Assembly (NCBI RefSeq): GCF_019802055.1
Contig: NZ_JAHVHW010000007.1
Coordinates: forward strand, 496,001 to 560,000
Direction of reading: 5' to 3'
Length of the DNA: 64,000 bases
Source of the DNA: Ferrimonas balearica
GTDB lineage: Bacteria; Pseudomonadota; Gammaproteobacteria; Enterobacterales; Shewanellaceae
Shown here: positions 52,880 through 60,849 of the stretch, piece after piece
Position numbering within the stretch: position 1 is the stretch's first letter
Layout: the number at the start of each line of letters is the position of its first letter
The notes under the pieces: generated by a model
The model's database searches: none
What the model saw: the letters and a program-made list of their open reading frames with translations, nothing else
Told to the model about the DNA's origin: nothing
Program-made: the position numbers and the translations under genes

Positions 52880-54027
52880 GATGACGCTGACCCCGGGTTG
52901 GATCCCAGTAGGTCAATGGCGCGGCGGTAACAGGCCAGATATTGCTGAACCTTCTCCTCCGTGCAGAACAGGTGCTGTGCCCTTTGACGTCCCGCCTGGC
53001 CCAGGCGTTGCCTCAGTGCCGGATCGGCGAGCAGACGCACCAGCGCCTTGGCCTGCGCTTCCACATCGTCCGGGCGTGCCATATAGCCGGTGACTCCCTC
53101 CTCAACCACCTCCGGAATGCCGTCCACATTGCTGCTGACCGTGGGGACGCCACAGGCCATCGCCTCCAGCAACACCATACAGAAGGCTTCCCGGTAACTG
53201 GGCTGAAGGACGCAGTCCGCCAACGGCAGATAACGCTCAATGTGCTGAACCGGGCCAACAAAGACCACCCGATCAGCAATGCCAAGCTGATGGCAACGCC
53301 CCTGGGTGGCTTCCAGCTCCGGACCATCCCCCAACAGCACCAGTTTGGCGTCCACCATACTGGAGGCCAGGGCAAAGCTCTTCAGTACTGCCTCGGTGTT
53401 TTTAACCGGGCGGAAGGTGGAGGCGTGCATAACGATGGGCTGATCCTGGCGAGCCAGGGTGCGGCGCAACGATCGGTCCTGATTGGCGGGGTGGAACAGG
53501 TCACCGTCAATAAAGTTGTGAATCACCTCGATTGGGGTATCCAGGGCAAAGTGGCGTCGAATGTGCTGGCGCTGAAACTCTGAAACCGTGGTGACCACGG
53601 TGCTGCGGTCAATGCTGAAACGGTTGAGCGGGTAGAGGGGACGGTCCTGGCCGACCACGGTCACATCGGTACCATGGATGGTGGTGACGATGGGAAACGG
53701 GCGCCGGGTGATCTCGGTGGCCAGGTAGGCACAGAGAGAGTGGGGTATCGAGTAGTGGGCATGCACCACATCCAGATGGTACTGGTCCACGACCTCAACG
53801 ATCTTGGCGGTCAGCGCAAAGGTGTAGAGCGGATCCTTGAACAGAGGGTAGTGAATCGCCTCCACCGAGTGAAAGTGGATTCGGGACTGATACTGACGCA
53901 GCTTGAATGGCGGCGCACTGGAGATGACGTGCACCTCATGCCCTGTCTCGGCCAGGCCGTGAGCCAATTCGGTGGCGACCAGACCGGAACCGCCGACACT
54001 GGGGTGGCAAAGGATCCCAATTCTCAT
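52876..54027 (-). CDS. bshA: GT4 glycosyltransferase, BshA-like
   Basis: Cytoplasmic glycosyltransferase of 383 residues that resembles Firmicute BshA (N-acetylglucosaminyl-malate synthase, first step of bacillithiol) through its length: IGILCHPSVGGSGLVATELA, SSAPPFKL, DVVHAHYSIPHSLCAYLA, TTIHGTDVTVVGQDRPLYPL, IHNFID, the Glu-rich REAFCMVLLEAMACGVP with the E-x7-E donor site and GIPEVVEEGVTG. It is the first gene of a two-gene unit with the symporter. No bshB or bshC gene is nearby, so bacillithiol synthesis is not established; the enzyme could make another glycoside. Resemblance is judged by eye. Confidence 0.8.
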   Translation of the reverse strand: MRIGILCHPSVGGSGLVATELAHGLAETGHEVHVISSAPPFKLRQYQSRIHFHSVEAIHYPLFKDPLYTFALTAKIVEVVDQYHLDVVHAHYSIPHSLCAYLATEITRRPFPIVTTIHGTDVTVVGQDRPLYPLNRFSIDRSTVVTTVSEFQRQHIRRHFALDTPIEVIHNFIDGDLFHPANQDRSLRRTLARQDQPIVMHASTFRPVKNTEAVLKSFALASSMVDAKLVLLGDGPELEATQGRCHQLGIADRVVFVGPVQHIERYLPLADCVLQPSYREAFCMVLLEAMACGVPTVSSNVDGIPEVVEEGVTGYMARPDDVEAQAKALVRLLADPALRQRLGQAGRQRAQHLFCTEEKVQQYLACYRRAIDLLGSNPGSASS

Positions 54028-54302
54028 CCCTGTTTTTGGCCCTGCTTCTTTGCGAGTGAAATGTCTGCATCAAGCGTAGATAACATTCGGACACAATGAG
54101 AAATTTTGAATCAATACAATTGGCTAACGGACTTTTTAGATTGGCGCCGCATTTCAGTGATGGCCCGACTGAACCGGGTTTTGGCGGGCGACGTATACTT
54201 GCCTTAATCGGGTTTGGATAATGCGTTGTTTTCTTTTTGTAAGGGCTTGTAAAACGTATTGTTCTGACATGTTGTCTCGGTAAACTTGGAGCCTTCACTG
54301 TG

Positions 54303-55397
54303 ATGCAGAACAAGGGAATTATGAGAACAACAATTACCGCAGGAGTGGTGCTGGTCGCGGTGTTGGTCGCCGGGGTTTGGTACAAGGAGCAGGGCAAGAG
54401 CGCCAAGTTGGCCCAGTCCCGCCCTAATACTCCGCCAACGGTTATCGCAGCCGAAGTATCCAATGAGCCGGTGCGCTGGGAAGTGGAAGCTCTGGGCACA
54501 GTGCGGGCCCGGGAGTCTGTCACCCTGACCGCCAAAGTGACGGAAAGCGTCCAGCAGGTGCACTTTGAGGATGGGCAGTTGGTGGAGCAAAACCAGCTTC
54601 TGGTCACCCTGCGCGACGCCGAACAGCAAGCCAAGCTGCGCGCCGCCCAGGCCAATCTCACGGAGCATCAGCGAGAGTTCAACCGGATCGAAGGTCTGGT
54701 GCGCTCCAAAACCATCGCCAGCAATGAGCTGGACAAGATCGTCACCGATATCGACATCGCCCGGGCGCAGTTGGCGCAGTACCAGGCTGAACTGGATGCC
54801 CGTTATGTGCGCGCCCCCTTTGCTGGCGTACTGGGTTTCCGTCAGATCAGTCCCGGTGCACTGGTGACACCGGGTACGGCCATCGCGACGCTGGATGACC
54901 TGGCGGTGGTGAAGCTGGACTTCACGGTCCCGGAGCGGTTCCTGTCACAACTGACGCCCGGCAAGTCGGTTGAGGGTCTGGCGGCGGCGTTTCCGGGTGA
55001 ACGCTTTACCGGCACCGTCGTAAGCGTCGACAGCCGCATCAACCCCCAGAGCCGTGCCGTAGTGGTACGCGCTGAAGTGGATAACCGGGACCTGAAGCTG
55101 CGCCCCGGCATGCTGATGACACTGAAGCTGATTGCGGAAGAGCGCAACGGCCTGGTGGTGCCTGAAGAGGCGATCATTCCGCTGCAGCGTGAGCAGTTTA
55201 TCTACGTGGTGAACGCCGACAATGTGGTGGAGCAGCGCAAAGTGGTGCTGGGCCTGCGCAGCCGTGGCAGCGTTGAGATCCTTGATGGTGTGATGGATGG
55301 CGAGCGGGTGATCATCCGTGGCATCCAGAAGGTGCGCCCTGGCCAGACGGTGGAAGTTCGGCCTGACGAACGCTTTACCCATCTGGAGGCCAGCTGA
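54303..55397 (+). CDS. RND efflux periplasmic adaptor, pair 2
   Basis: Adaptor of 364 residues: membrane anchor TTITAGVVLVAVLVAGVWY, lipoyl halves (ALGTVRARESVTLTAKV... with HFEDGQLVEQNQLLVTL; YVRAPFAGVLGFRQISPG), a short hairpin and a barrel domain (LVVPEEAIIPLQREQFIYVV). The start is ATG 54303 by position of GGAG upstream; ATG 54321 with AAGGG four bases before is the alternative. The stop overlaps the permease ATG (TGATG). It is divergent from bshA. Confidence 0.92.
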   Translation: MQNKGIMRTTITAGVVLVAVLVAGVWYKEQGKSAKLAQSRPNTPPTVIAAEVSNEPVRWEVEALGTVRARESVTLTAKVTESVQQVHFEDGQLVEQNQLLVTLRDAEQQAKLRAAQANLTEHQREFNRIEGLVRSKTIASNELDKIVTDIDIARAQLAQYQAELDARYVRAPFAGVLGFRQISPGALVTPGTAIATLDDLAVVKLDFTVPERFLSQLTPGKSVEGLAAAFPGERFTGTVVSVDSRINPQSRAVVVRAEVDNRDLKLRPGMLMTLKLIAEERNGLVVPEEAIIPLQREQFIYVVNADNVVEQRKVVLGLRSRGSVEILDGVMDGERVIIRGIQKVRPGQTVEVRPDERFTHLEAS

Positions 55398-58300
55398 TGC
55401 TTCTGACGGACCTCTCGGTCAAGCGTCCCGTACTGGCTTCGGTGATCAGCCTGCTGCTGATCGCCTTTGGCCTCGTGGCGTTCGACAAGCTCCCCCTGCG
55501 GGAGTACCCCAATATCGATCCGCCGGTGGTGGACATCAGTACCAGCTACCGCGGTGCCTCGGCGGCGGTGGTGGAAACCAAGATCACCCGTGTTATCGAA
55601 GACCGGGTGGCCGGTGTTGAAGGGATCCGCAACATCTCCTCCACCAGTCGCGATGGCCGCTCTTCGGTCACCCTGGAGTTCAATGTTGGCCGGGATATCG
55701 ACGCGGCCGCCAATGACGTGCGGGATCGCATCTCCCGGGTGCTGGACAACTTGCCGGAAGAGGCAGATCCGCCGGAAGTGCAGAAAGCCTCAGGCAGCTC
55801 AGAAGTGATCATGTGGCTCAACCTGGTGTCCGATCGCATGGACACACTGCAGTTGACCGATTATGCCCGCCGCTACCTGGTGGACCGATTCAGCGTGATT
55901 GATGGCGTTGCCAATGTCCGGGTGGGCGGGGGCAAAGTGTACGCCGTCCGGGTCTGGGTCGACCGTCAGAAGCTGGCTTCCCGCGGCCTGACCGTAACCG
56001 ACATTGAGGATGCGCTGCGGGCGGATAATGTGGAGTTGCCCGCCGGTTCCATCGAATCCGAAAACCGCCTGTTCTCCGTTCGGGTACAGCGCAACTTTAT
56101 CCACCCGGATGACTTCGCCCGTCTGGTGATCGGCACCGGCCCTGATGGCTACCTTATCCGTCTGGCGGACGTTGCCAAAGTGGAGCTGGATACCGAGGAG
56201 GAGCGCATCGCCTTCCGCGGTAACAAGCAGGATATGATCGGCCTTGGGGTCACTCGACAATCCACCGCCAACACTCTGGATGTGGCCAGGGAGGTGCATA
56301 AGCTGGTGGACGAGCTGAATCAGAGTCTGCCGGTGGGAATGGCGATCAAGCGTTCCTACGACTCCTCTGTCTTTATTCAGGCCTCCATCGATGAGGTGTA
56401 TCGCACTCTGTTTATCGCCATGGCTCTGGTGGTGGTGGTGATCTACCTGTTCCTGGGCAGCGTGCGGGCGATGCTGATCCCCGCGGTGACCGTTCCGGTC
56501 TCTCTGATCGGCACCTTTATGGTGCTTTACGCCCTGGGTTTCTCCATCAACCTGCTGACGCTGCTGGCGCTGATTCTGGCCATCGGTATGGTGGTGGACG
56601 ACGCCATTGTGATGCTGGAGAACATCCACAGTCGCATTGAGCAGGGTGAACCGCCATTGAAAGCGGCGTTTCTGGGGGCCCGTCAGGTGGGGTTTGCCAT
56701 CGTTGCGACGACGGCGGTGCTGGTGGCGGTGTTCCTGCCCATCGGCTTCCTTGAGGGGGATCTGGGCAAACTGTTCCGGGAGTTCTCCATCGCCATGAGC
56801 GCGGCGGTGATCCTCTCCTCCGTCGTGGCGTTGAGCCTGAGTCCCATGATGGGCTCCAAGCTGCTGAAACCGGTGGAGAATGAGCCCTGGCTGGTGCGCA
56901 AGATCGACGCAGGCGTTGAGCGGCTGAAGAGCGCCTACCGGGCCGCGCTGGCGGCGTGGATCCAGCGTCCCTGGCTGGTGGTGACCATAATTATCGGCGC
57001 CCTGGTGGGCAGTGGCTGGCTCTTTACCAAGCTGCCCTCCGAGTTTGCGCCGAAAGAGGACCGTGGCTCCATGTTCCTGATGGTCAATGGGCCGCAGGGG
57101 GCAACGTACGAGTTTATGAAGCCCTATATGGACGAGGTTGAACATCGCCTGATGCCGCTGGTGGAATCGGGTGACATCAAGCGACTGCTTATCCGGGCGC
57201 CCCGGGGGTTCGGTCGTACCGAGGACTTCTCCGGCGGGATGGCGATCATCGTGCTGGAAGATTGGGCGGAGCGCCGCAGCGCCTTTGAGATCATTGGTGA
57301 CGTTCGTGGCCGCCTGTCGGACCTGGCGGGCGTACGCGCTTTCCCGGTGATGCGTCAGGCCTTTGGTCGCGGCGTCGGCAAGCCGGTGCAGTTTGTGATC
57401 GGCGGCGGCAGCTATGAGGAACTGGCCCAGTGGCGAGACCGCATTCTTGAGGAAGCGGCCAATAACCCGGGTCTGGTGGGGTTGGACCACGACTACAAAG
57501 AGACCAAACCGCAACTGCGGGTGGTGATTGACCGGGAGCGTGCTGGTGATCTGGGGATCTCCATCCGGGCGATTGGCCGCACCCTTGAATCGATGCTCGG
57601 TTCCCGTCTGGTCACCACCTTTGAGCAGCGTGGCGAAGAGTACGACGTCATTGTGGAAGGGCAGCGCGACCGTCAGAACACCGCAGCGGATCTGGCGAGC
57701 CTCTATGTTCGTTCCAGCCGCACCGGCGAACTGATCCCGCTCTCCAGTCTGGTGAGTGTGGAGGAGTACGCTGACGCACCGCGCCTCAACCGCTATAACC
57801 GGGTGCGGGCGATCACGCTGGAAGCCAACCTGGCGGACGGGTACACCCTGGGCGAAGCCCTGAGCTACCTGAATGGACTGGTTGCGGAACACCTGCCTGC
57901 GGACGTGGTGGTGAGCTACAAGGGCGCGTCACAGGATCATCAGGAGTCCGGTGGTTCGGTGGCCTTTGTCTTTGCCCTGGCGCTGGTAGTGGTGTTCCTG
58001 GTGCTGGCGGCGCAGTTTGAAAGCTATATCCACCCGCTGGTGATCATGCTTACCGTACCGCTGGCCACCTTTGGCGCCTTGCTGGGGCTCTATTTCACCG
58101 ACCAGAGCCTCAACATCTACTCCCAGATCGGCATCATCATGCTGATCGGCCTGGCGGCGAAGAACGGCATTCTGATTGTGGAGTTTGCCAACCAGCTGCG
58201 GGATAGAGGCGAGGCGTTTGAGCAGGCGATCATTGATGCGGCGGTAGCGCGTCTGCGCCCGATCCTGATGACCGGTATCACCACTGCAGCGGGCGCCGTG

Positions 58301-58540
58301 CCCCTGGTGATGGCTTCCGGCGCAGGGGCGGAGACCCGCTTTGTGATTGGTGTGGTGGTGCTCAGTGGCATTCTGCTGGCCACCTTCTTCACCCTGCTGG
58401 TGATTCCCGTGGTGTACAGCTTGCTGGCCCGTCATACCAGCAGCCCCGAGTTTGTCAGCCGTCAGTTGGAGCAGCAACTGGCCGATGACAACACGGTGCT
58501 GATGAAGCGTCGCTCCCACAAACGCTCTGTTGGAACCTGA
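55397..58540 (+). CDS. RND efflux permease, pair 2
   Basis: Inner-membrane pump of 1047 residues with the 12-helix, two-loop RND layout. The relay residues are intact: VVDDAIVMLENI (TM4) and LAAKNGILIVEF (TM10). It resembles the permease of pair 1 at 46200-49301 in arrangement but diverges widely in the loops. No outer-membrane channel gene is adjacent. A good terminator follows. Confidence 0.95.
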   Translation: MLLTDLSVKRPVLASVISLLLIAFGLVAFDKLPLREYPNIDPPVVDISTSYRGASAAVVETKITRVIEDRVAGVEGIRNISSTSRDGRSSVTLEFNVGRDIDAAANDVRDRISRVLDNLPEEADPPEVQKASGSSEVIMWLNLVSDRMDTLQLTDYARRYLVDRFSVIDGVANVRVGGGKVYAVRVWVDRQKLASRGLTVTDIEDALRADNVELPAGSIESENRLFSVRVQRNFIHPDDFARLVIGTGPDGYLIRLADVAKVELDTEEERIAFRGNKQDMIGLGVTRQSTANTLDVAREVHKLVDELNQSLPVGMAIKRSYDSSVFIQASIDEVYRTLFIAMALVVVVIYLFLGSVRAMLIPAVTVPVSLIGTFMVLYALGFSINLLTLLALILAIGMVVDDAIVMLENIHSRIEQGEPPLKAAFLGARQVGFAIVATTAVLVAVFLPIGFLEGDLGKLFREFSIAMSAAVILSSVVALSLSPMMGSKLLKPVENEPWLVRKIDAGVERLKSAYRAALAAWIQRPWLVVTIIIGALVGSGWLFTKLPSEFAPKEDRGSMFLMVNGPQGATYEFMKPYMDEVEHRLMPLVESGDIKRLLIRAPRGFGRTEDFSGGMAIIVLEDWAERRSAFEIIGDVRGRLSDLAGVRAFPVMRQAFGRGVGKPVQFVIGGGSYEELAQWRDRILEEAANNPGLVGLDHDYKETKPQLRVVIDRERAGDLGISIRAIGRTLESMLGSRLVTTFEQRGEEYDVIVEGQRDRQNTAADLASLYVRSSRTGELIPLSSLVSVEEYADAPRLNRYNRVRAITLEANLADGYTLGEALSYLNGLVAEHLPADVVVSYKGASQDHQESGGSVAFVFALALVVVFLVLAAQFESYIHPLVIMLTVPLATFGALLGLYFTDQSLNIYSQIGIIMLIGLAAKNGILIVEFANQLRDRGEAFEQAIIDAAVARLRPILMTGITTAAGAVPLVMASGAGAETRFVIGVVVLSGILLATFFTLLVIPVVYSLLARHTSSPEFVSRQLEQQLADDNTVLMKRRSHKRSVGT

Positions 58541-58564
58541 TCGAAGTTAAGGCGATTGAAACGA

Positions 58565-58595
58565 AAACGCCCCGCTTAGCCGGGGCGTTTCTTTT
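58565..58595. terminator. intrinsic terminator between RND pair 2 and small ORF
   Basis: 10-bp stem (AAACGCCCCG / CGGGGCGTTT) with a six-base loop and T-rich tail on the plus strand. Also a plausible end for the minus-strand ORF at 58606. Confidence 0.85.
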
Positions 58596-58605
58596 GCGCG
58601 TCGTC

Positions 58606-58806
58606 CTATTTATTGGGATGGATAAGACTCTGCTTGTCGTAACGGATATTGAGCAGTTTACACAGGCGATGGGTGCGGCCTTGCTCCACCATACAGTGGG
58701 TATCATGCAGCGGGTCCAGCTCTGGTGCGCAGTTGGGATCAAAGTTGGACTGAGTGGATGTCTTCGTCACTTTGGTCATCATTTTTACGCGGTGCATTGT
58801 GGTCAT
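58606..58806 (-). CDS. small hypothetical protein with three cysteines
   Basis: 66 residues from ATG 58806, which has GGGAGG six bases upstream. The sequence contains DPNCAPELDP, DTHCMVEQG and RLCKLLNIRY; the rest is basic and Thr-rich. No signal peptide or family is recognised. The good ribosome site and the terminator support it as a real gene; the longer frame to 58872 is less likely. Confidence 0.5.
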   Translation of the reverse strand: MTTMHRVKMMTKVTKTSTQSNFDPNCAPELDPLHDTHCMVEQGRTHRLCKLLNIRYDKQSLIHPNK

Positions 58807-58973
58807 GGTGGGCCTCCCAAAACGGTTACTCAATCGATATTTGCTTCTCATTTTGTTGATCTGCCATATCAATGTAACAAAGGGATGCTAGGCCGACCAA
58901 AGCCCAGAGTCACAATTCATCAAAATGTCATATTCGCGTGCTAGCGGCTGTGTCAGGGGCGCCCTCCCCACGA

Positions 58974-58998
58974 AGAAAAGCGGGCCCATAGGCCCGCT
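58974..58998 (-). terminator. intrinsic terminator after beta-barrel gene
   Basis: Stem AGCGGGCC / GGCCCGCT with a CATA loop, then TTTTC on the minus strand. Confidence 0.8.
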
Positions 58999-59025
58999 CT
59001 GTCTCTTTCCGTTTTGTTCGCTTTG

Positions 59026-59565
59026 TCAGAAGCGGTAGTCGATGGCCAGGCCCACTCGCTGGCTGTCTTCGACGGTCAGGCCCAGTTTGTCATAGTCCAT
59101 GTCCAGGTACTGATAGCGCAGTTCGGCGCTCCAGTTTTGGGTCAGGCGGTATTGCAGGCCAGCCTGTCCACCCCAGGTGAAATCGTTGCTGTTCTTGCCC
59201 TGAAGCTTGTTCCCCACGCCACCCATGGAGATGCCCGCAAAGGCGTTCAGACGACCATCCTGACTCAGCGGCATCAGGTAATCGTAGGAGGCCAGAAACA
59301 GGTGCTGTTCGTGCTTATAGCGGGTGTCGTCCCGGTTAAAGCTGTCCTCTTTGTAGCTGTAGGTGCCCATCAGTCGGTGATGGTCGCCAATCACCGCACC
59401 CACACGGCCCTCGTAGTAGAGGTCGTCGCTGTCTTTGCGAATGTCGCCTTTAATGGTGTCCTGCTGATAACCCATGCCGAAGCCGGCAAAGTAGTCCACG
59501 TCGTTGGCCAGGGCAGGCACGCTGATAAGACCGGTCATCAGTACGGCGGCAGTGATCTTTTTCAT
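59026..59565 (-). CDS. Outer-membrane beta-barrel protein
   Basis: Exported protein of 179 residues with signal MKKITAAVLMTGLISVPALA. The mature chain has alternating amphipathic strands (FAGFGMGYQQDTI, GRVGAVIGDHHRLMGTYSY, AELRYQYLDMDY) and ends in an aromatic C-terminal strand QRVGLAIDYRF, the BAM signal. It is similar to the opacity/OmpW-like eight-stranded class. No ligand can be named. It is monocistronic. Confidence 0.85.
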   Translation of the reverse strand: MKKITAAVLMTGLISVPALANDVDYFAGFGMGYQQDTIKGDIRKDSDDLYYEGRVGAVIGDHHRLMGTYSYKEDSFNRDDTRYKHEQHLFLASYDYLMPLSQDGRLNAFAGISMGGVGNKLQGKNSNDFTWGGQAGLQYRLTQNWSAELRYQYLDMDYDKLGLTVEDSQRVGLAIDYRF

Positions 59566-59824
59566 GGTTGTTCCCTCGTTGTTTTAAGTTGACGAGGTCA
59601 TCCTAAGACGCTGGTTCTGAACGCTTTCTGTACTGGGCTGGAGGAGGGCAACGAGGGAGTTGAGGGGTTCAGATTGGGTTGAGTTTGGGTCGAGGTTGGG
59701 TTCAGATTTTTGTTTTTCCGACGGATGAAGTCGTCAAAACCTGTGTATTTTCCTACGGAAAATCATAGGCCGGGACGATTCGTTTTCGATTCTACCCCGG
59801 CATTTTGATAAGAGGGTTAAGCGA

Positions 59825-60067
59825 CTATTTCCAATCGTCCTTGTCCCAGTCGTCTTTCTTCCAATCCTGCTTGCCCCAGTCGTCCTTGTCGTAATCGGAC
59901 CGGGTTTTCTCTTCGTCCTTTTTGGCGTCATCGGTCGACTTCAGTTTTCCCTTCTTGCCGAGAAAGGGGGGCAGTTTCATATTGGCGGTGTGCTTCAGCA
60001 CCATCAGGTTGCTCAGGATCACGCCGATCACCAGGGCGATCAGCAACCACAGTTCCCATTTTTCCAT
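59825..60067 (-). CDS. DUF2897 small membrane protein with Asp-Trp repeat tail
   Basis: 80 residues: one transmembrane helix (WLLIALVIGVILSNLMVL) then a Lys-rich linker (LPPFLGKKGKLKS) and an acidic and basic tail with four DW repeats (KDDW, KQDW, KDDW, KDDWK). Function unknown. The helix and KLPPF linker match DUF2897. It is 23 bases downstream of the isochorismatase-like gene, possibly in the same operon. Confidence 0.75.
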   Translation of the reverse strand: MEKWELWLLIALVIGVILSNLMVLKHTANMKLPPFLGKKGKLKSTDDAKKDEEKTRSDYDKDDWGKQDWKKDDWDKDDWK

Positions 60068-60090
60068 GTGTACGCTCAGTCAGATTCCAT

Positions 60091-60645
60091 CTATTCAGGA
60101 TTGGTCATCGCCATACAGTCTGCCAGCGACAGCAGGCGGACACCAAAATTGGCCATGTCATAGAAGTTGGCCTCAGCCACTGGCTGGGTTTGAGCGGAAC
60201 ACCCCTCCACCAGCAGGGAGAGGGTCAAATCCCGGTTTACCGCATCGTGGACCGTGCCGCGCAGGCAGTTGGGCAGTTGCGTGCCGCAGATCACCAACTC
60301 CGGCCAGTTAAGACTGTTCAACACCTCATCCAGCGCCGTTTGGTAGAAGGCGCTGAAGCGGGTCTTGACCACCACCAGCTCGTTCTCCAGCGGAGCAAGT
60401 TCCGGAACAATCTCAGCCCCCCAGGTTCCCGATACGCACACCGGTCGACCCTTGCGGAACGGCTCGGTGTTGAGCCCCGCCGGGTCGTGTTCACGGACGA
60501 TGTGAATCACCGGCCATCCCTGGTCGCGGGCGTGCTTCAGTGCGGCGGCAATGGCGGGCACGCTGGGCAGGGCCTGAGCAACGCAGGCGGCACCATCCGG
60601 AGAGACAAAATCCTGTTGCATATCAATGATCATTAAAGCGGGCAT
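60091..60645 (-). CDS. Isochorismatase-fold cysteine hydrolase
   Basis: Cytoplasmic hydrolase of 184 residues. The triad is visible: Asp in LMIIDMQQDF, Lys in VVVKTRFSAF and Cys in CGTQLPNCLRGTVHDA. The family includes nicotinamidases, isochorismatases and N-carbamoyl hydrolases; the substrate is not clear. The start has AAGGA upstream. It is divergent from recC. Confidence 0.88.
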   Translation of the reverse strand: MPALMIIDMQQDFVSPDGAACVAQALPSVPAIAAALKHARDQGWPVIHIVREHDPAGLNTEPFRKGRPVCVSGTWGAEIVPELAPLENELVVVKTRFSAFYQTALDEVLNSLNWPELVICGTQLPNCLRGTVHDAVNRDLTLSLLVEGCSAQTQPVAEANFYDMANFGVRLLSLADCMAMTNPE

Positions 60646-60849
60646 GGGCGCATCCTTGTGGGGCCTTTGTGTTCACCTTGCCCCATGGCTCAGTGTGGTA
60701 CAAGAGGGAGGGAAATTTTCTGCACCCGCGATATTTTTTGCCATTTGACCGGACGGTGAACAATCCCGCTTTCCCGTTGCGCTCAATCGTAGCCACACCC
60801 CTAAGCCTCTGGGTATTATGACCCTTTGTTCCGCTGACCAGGTTTGTTG

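Noticed and set aside
55799-57892. 697-residue frame on the minus strand
   Set aside because: Antisense of the RND permease; His/Gln-rich mirror composition without any family resemblance.
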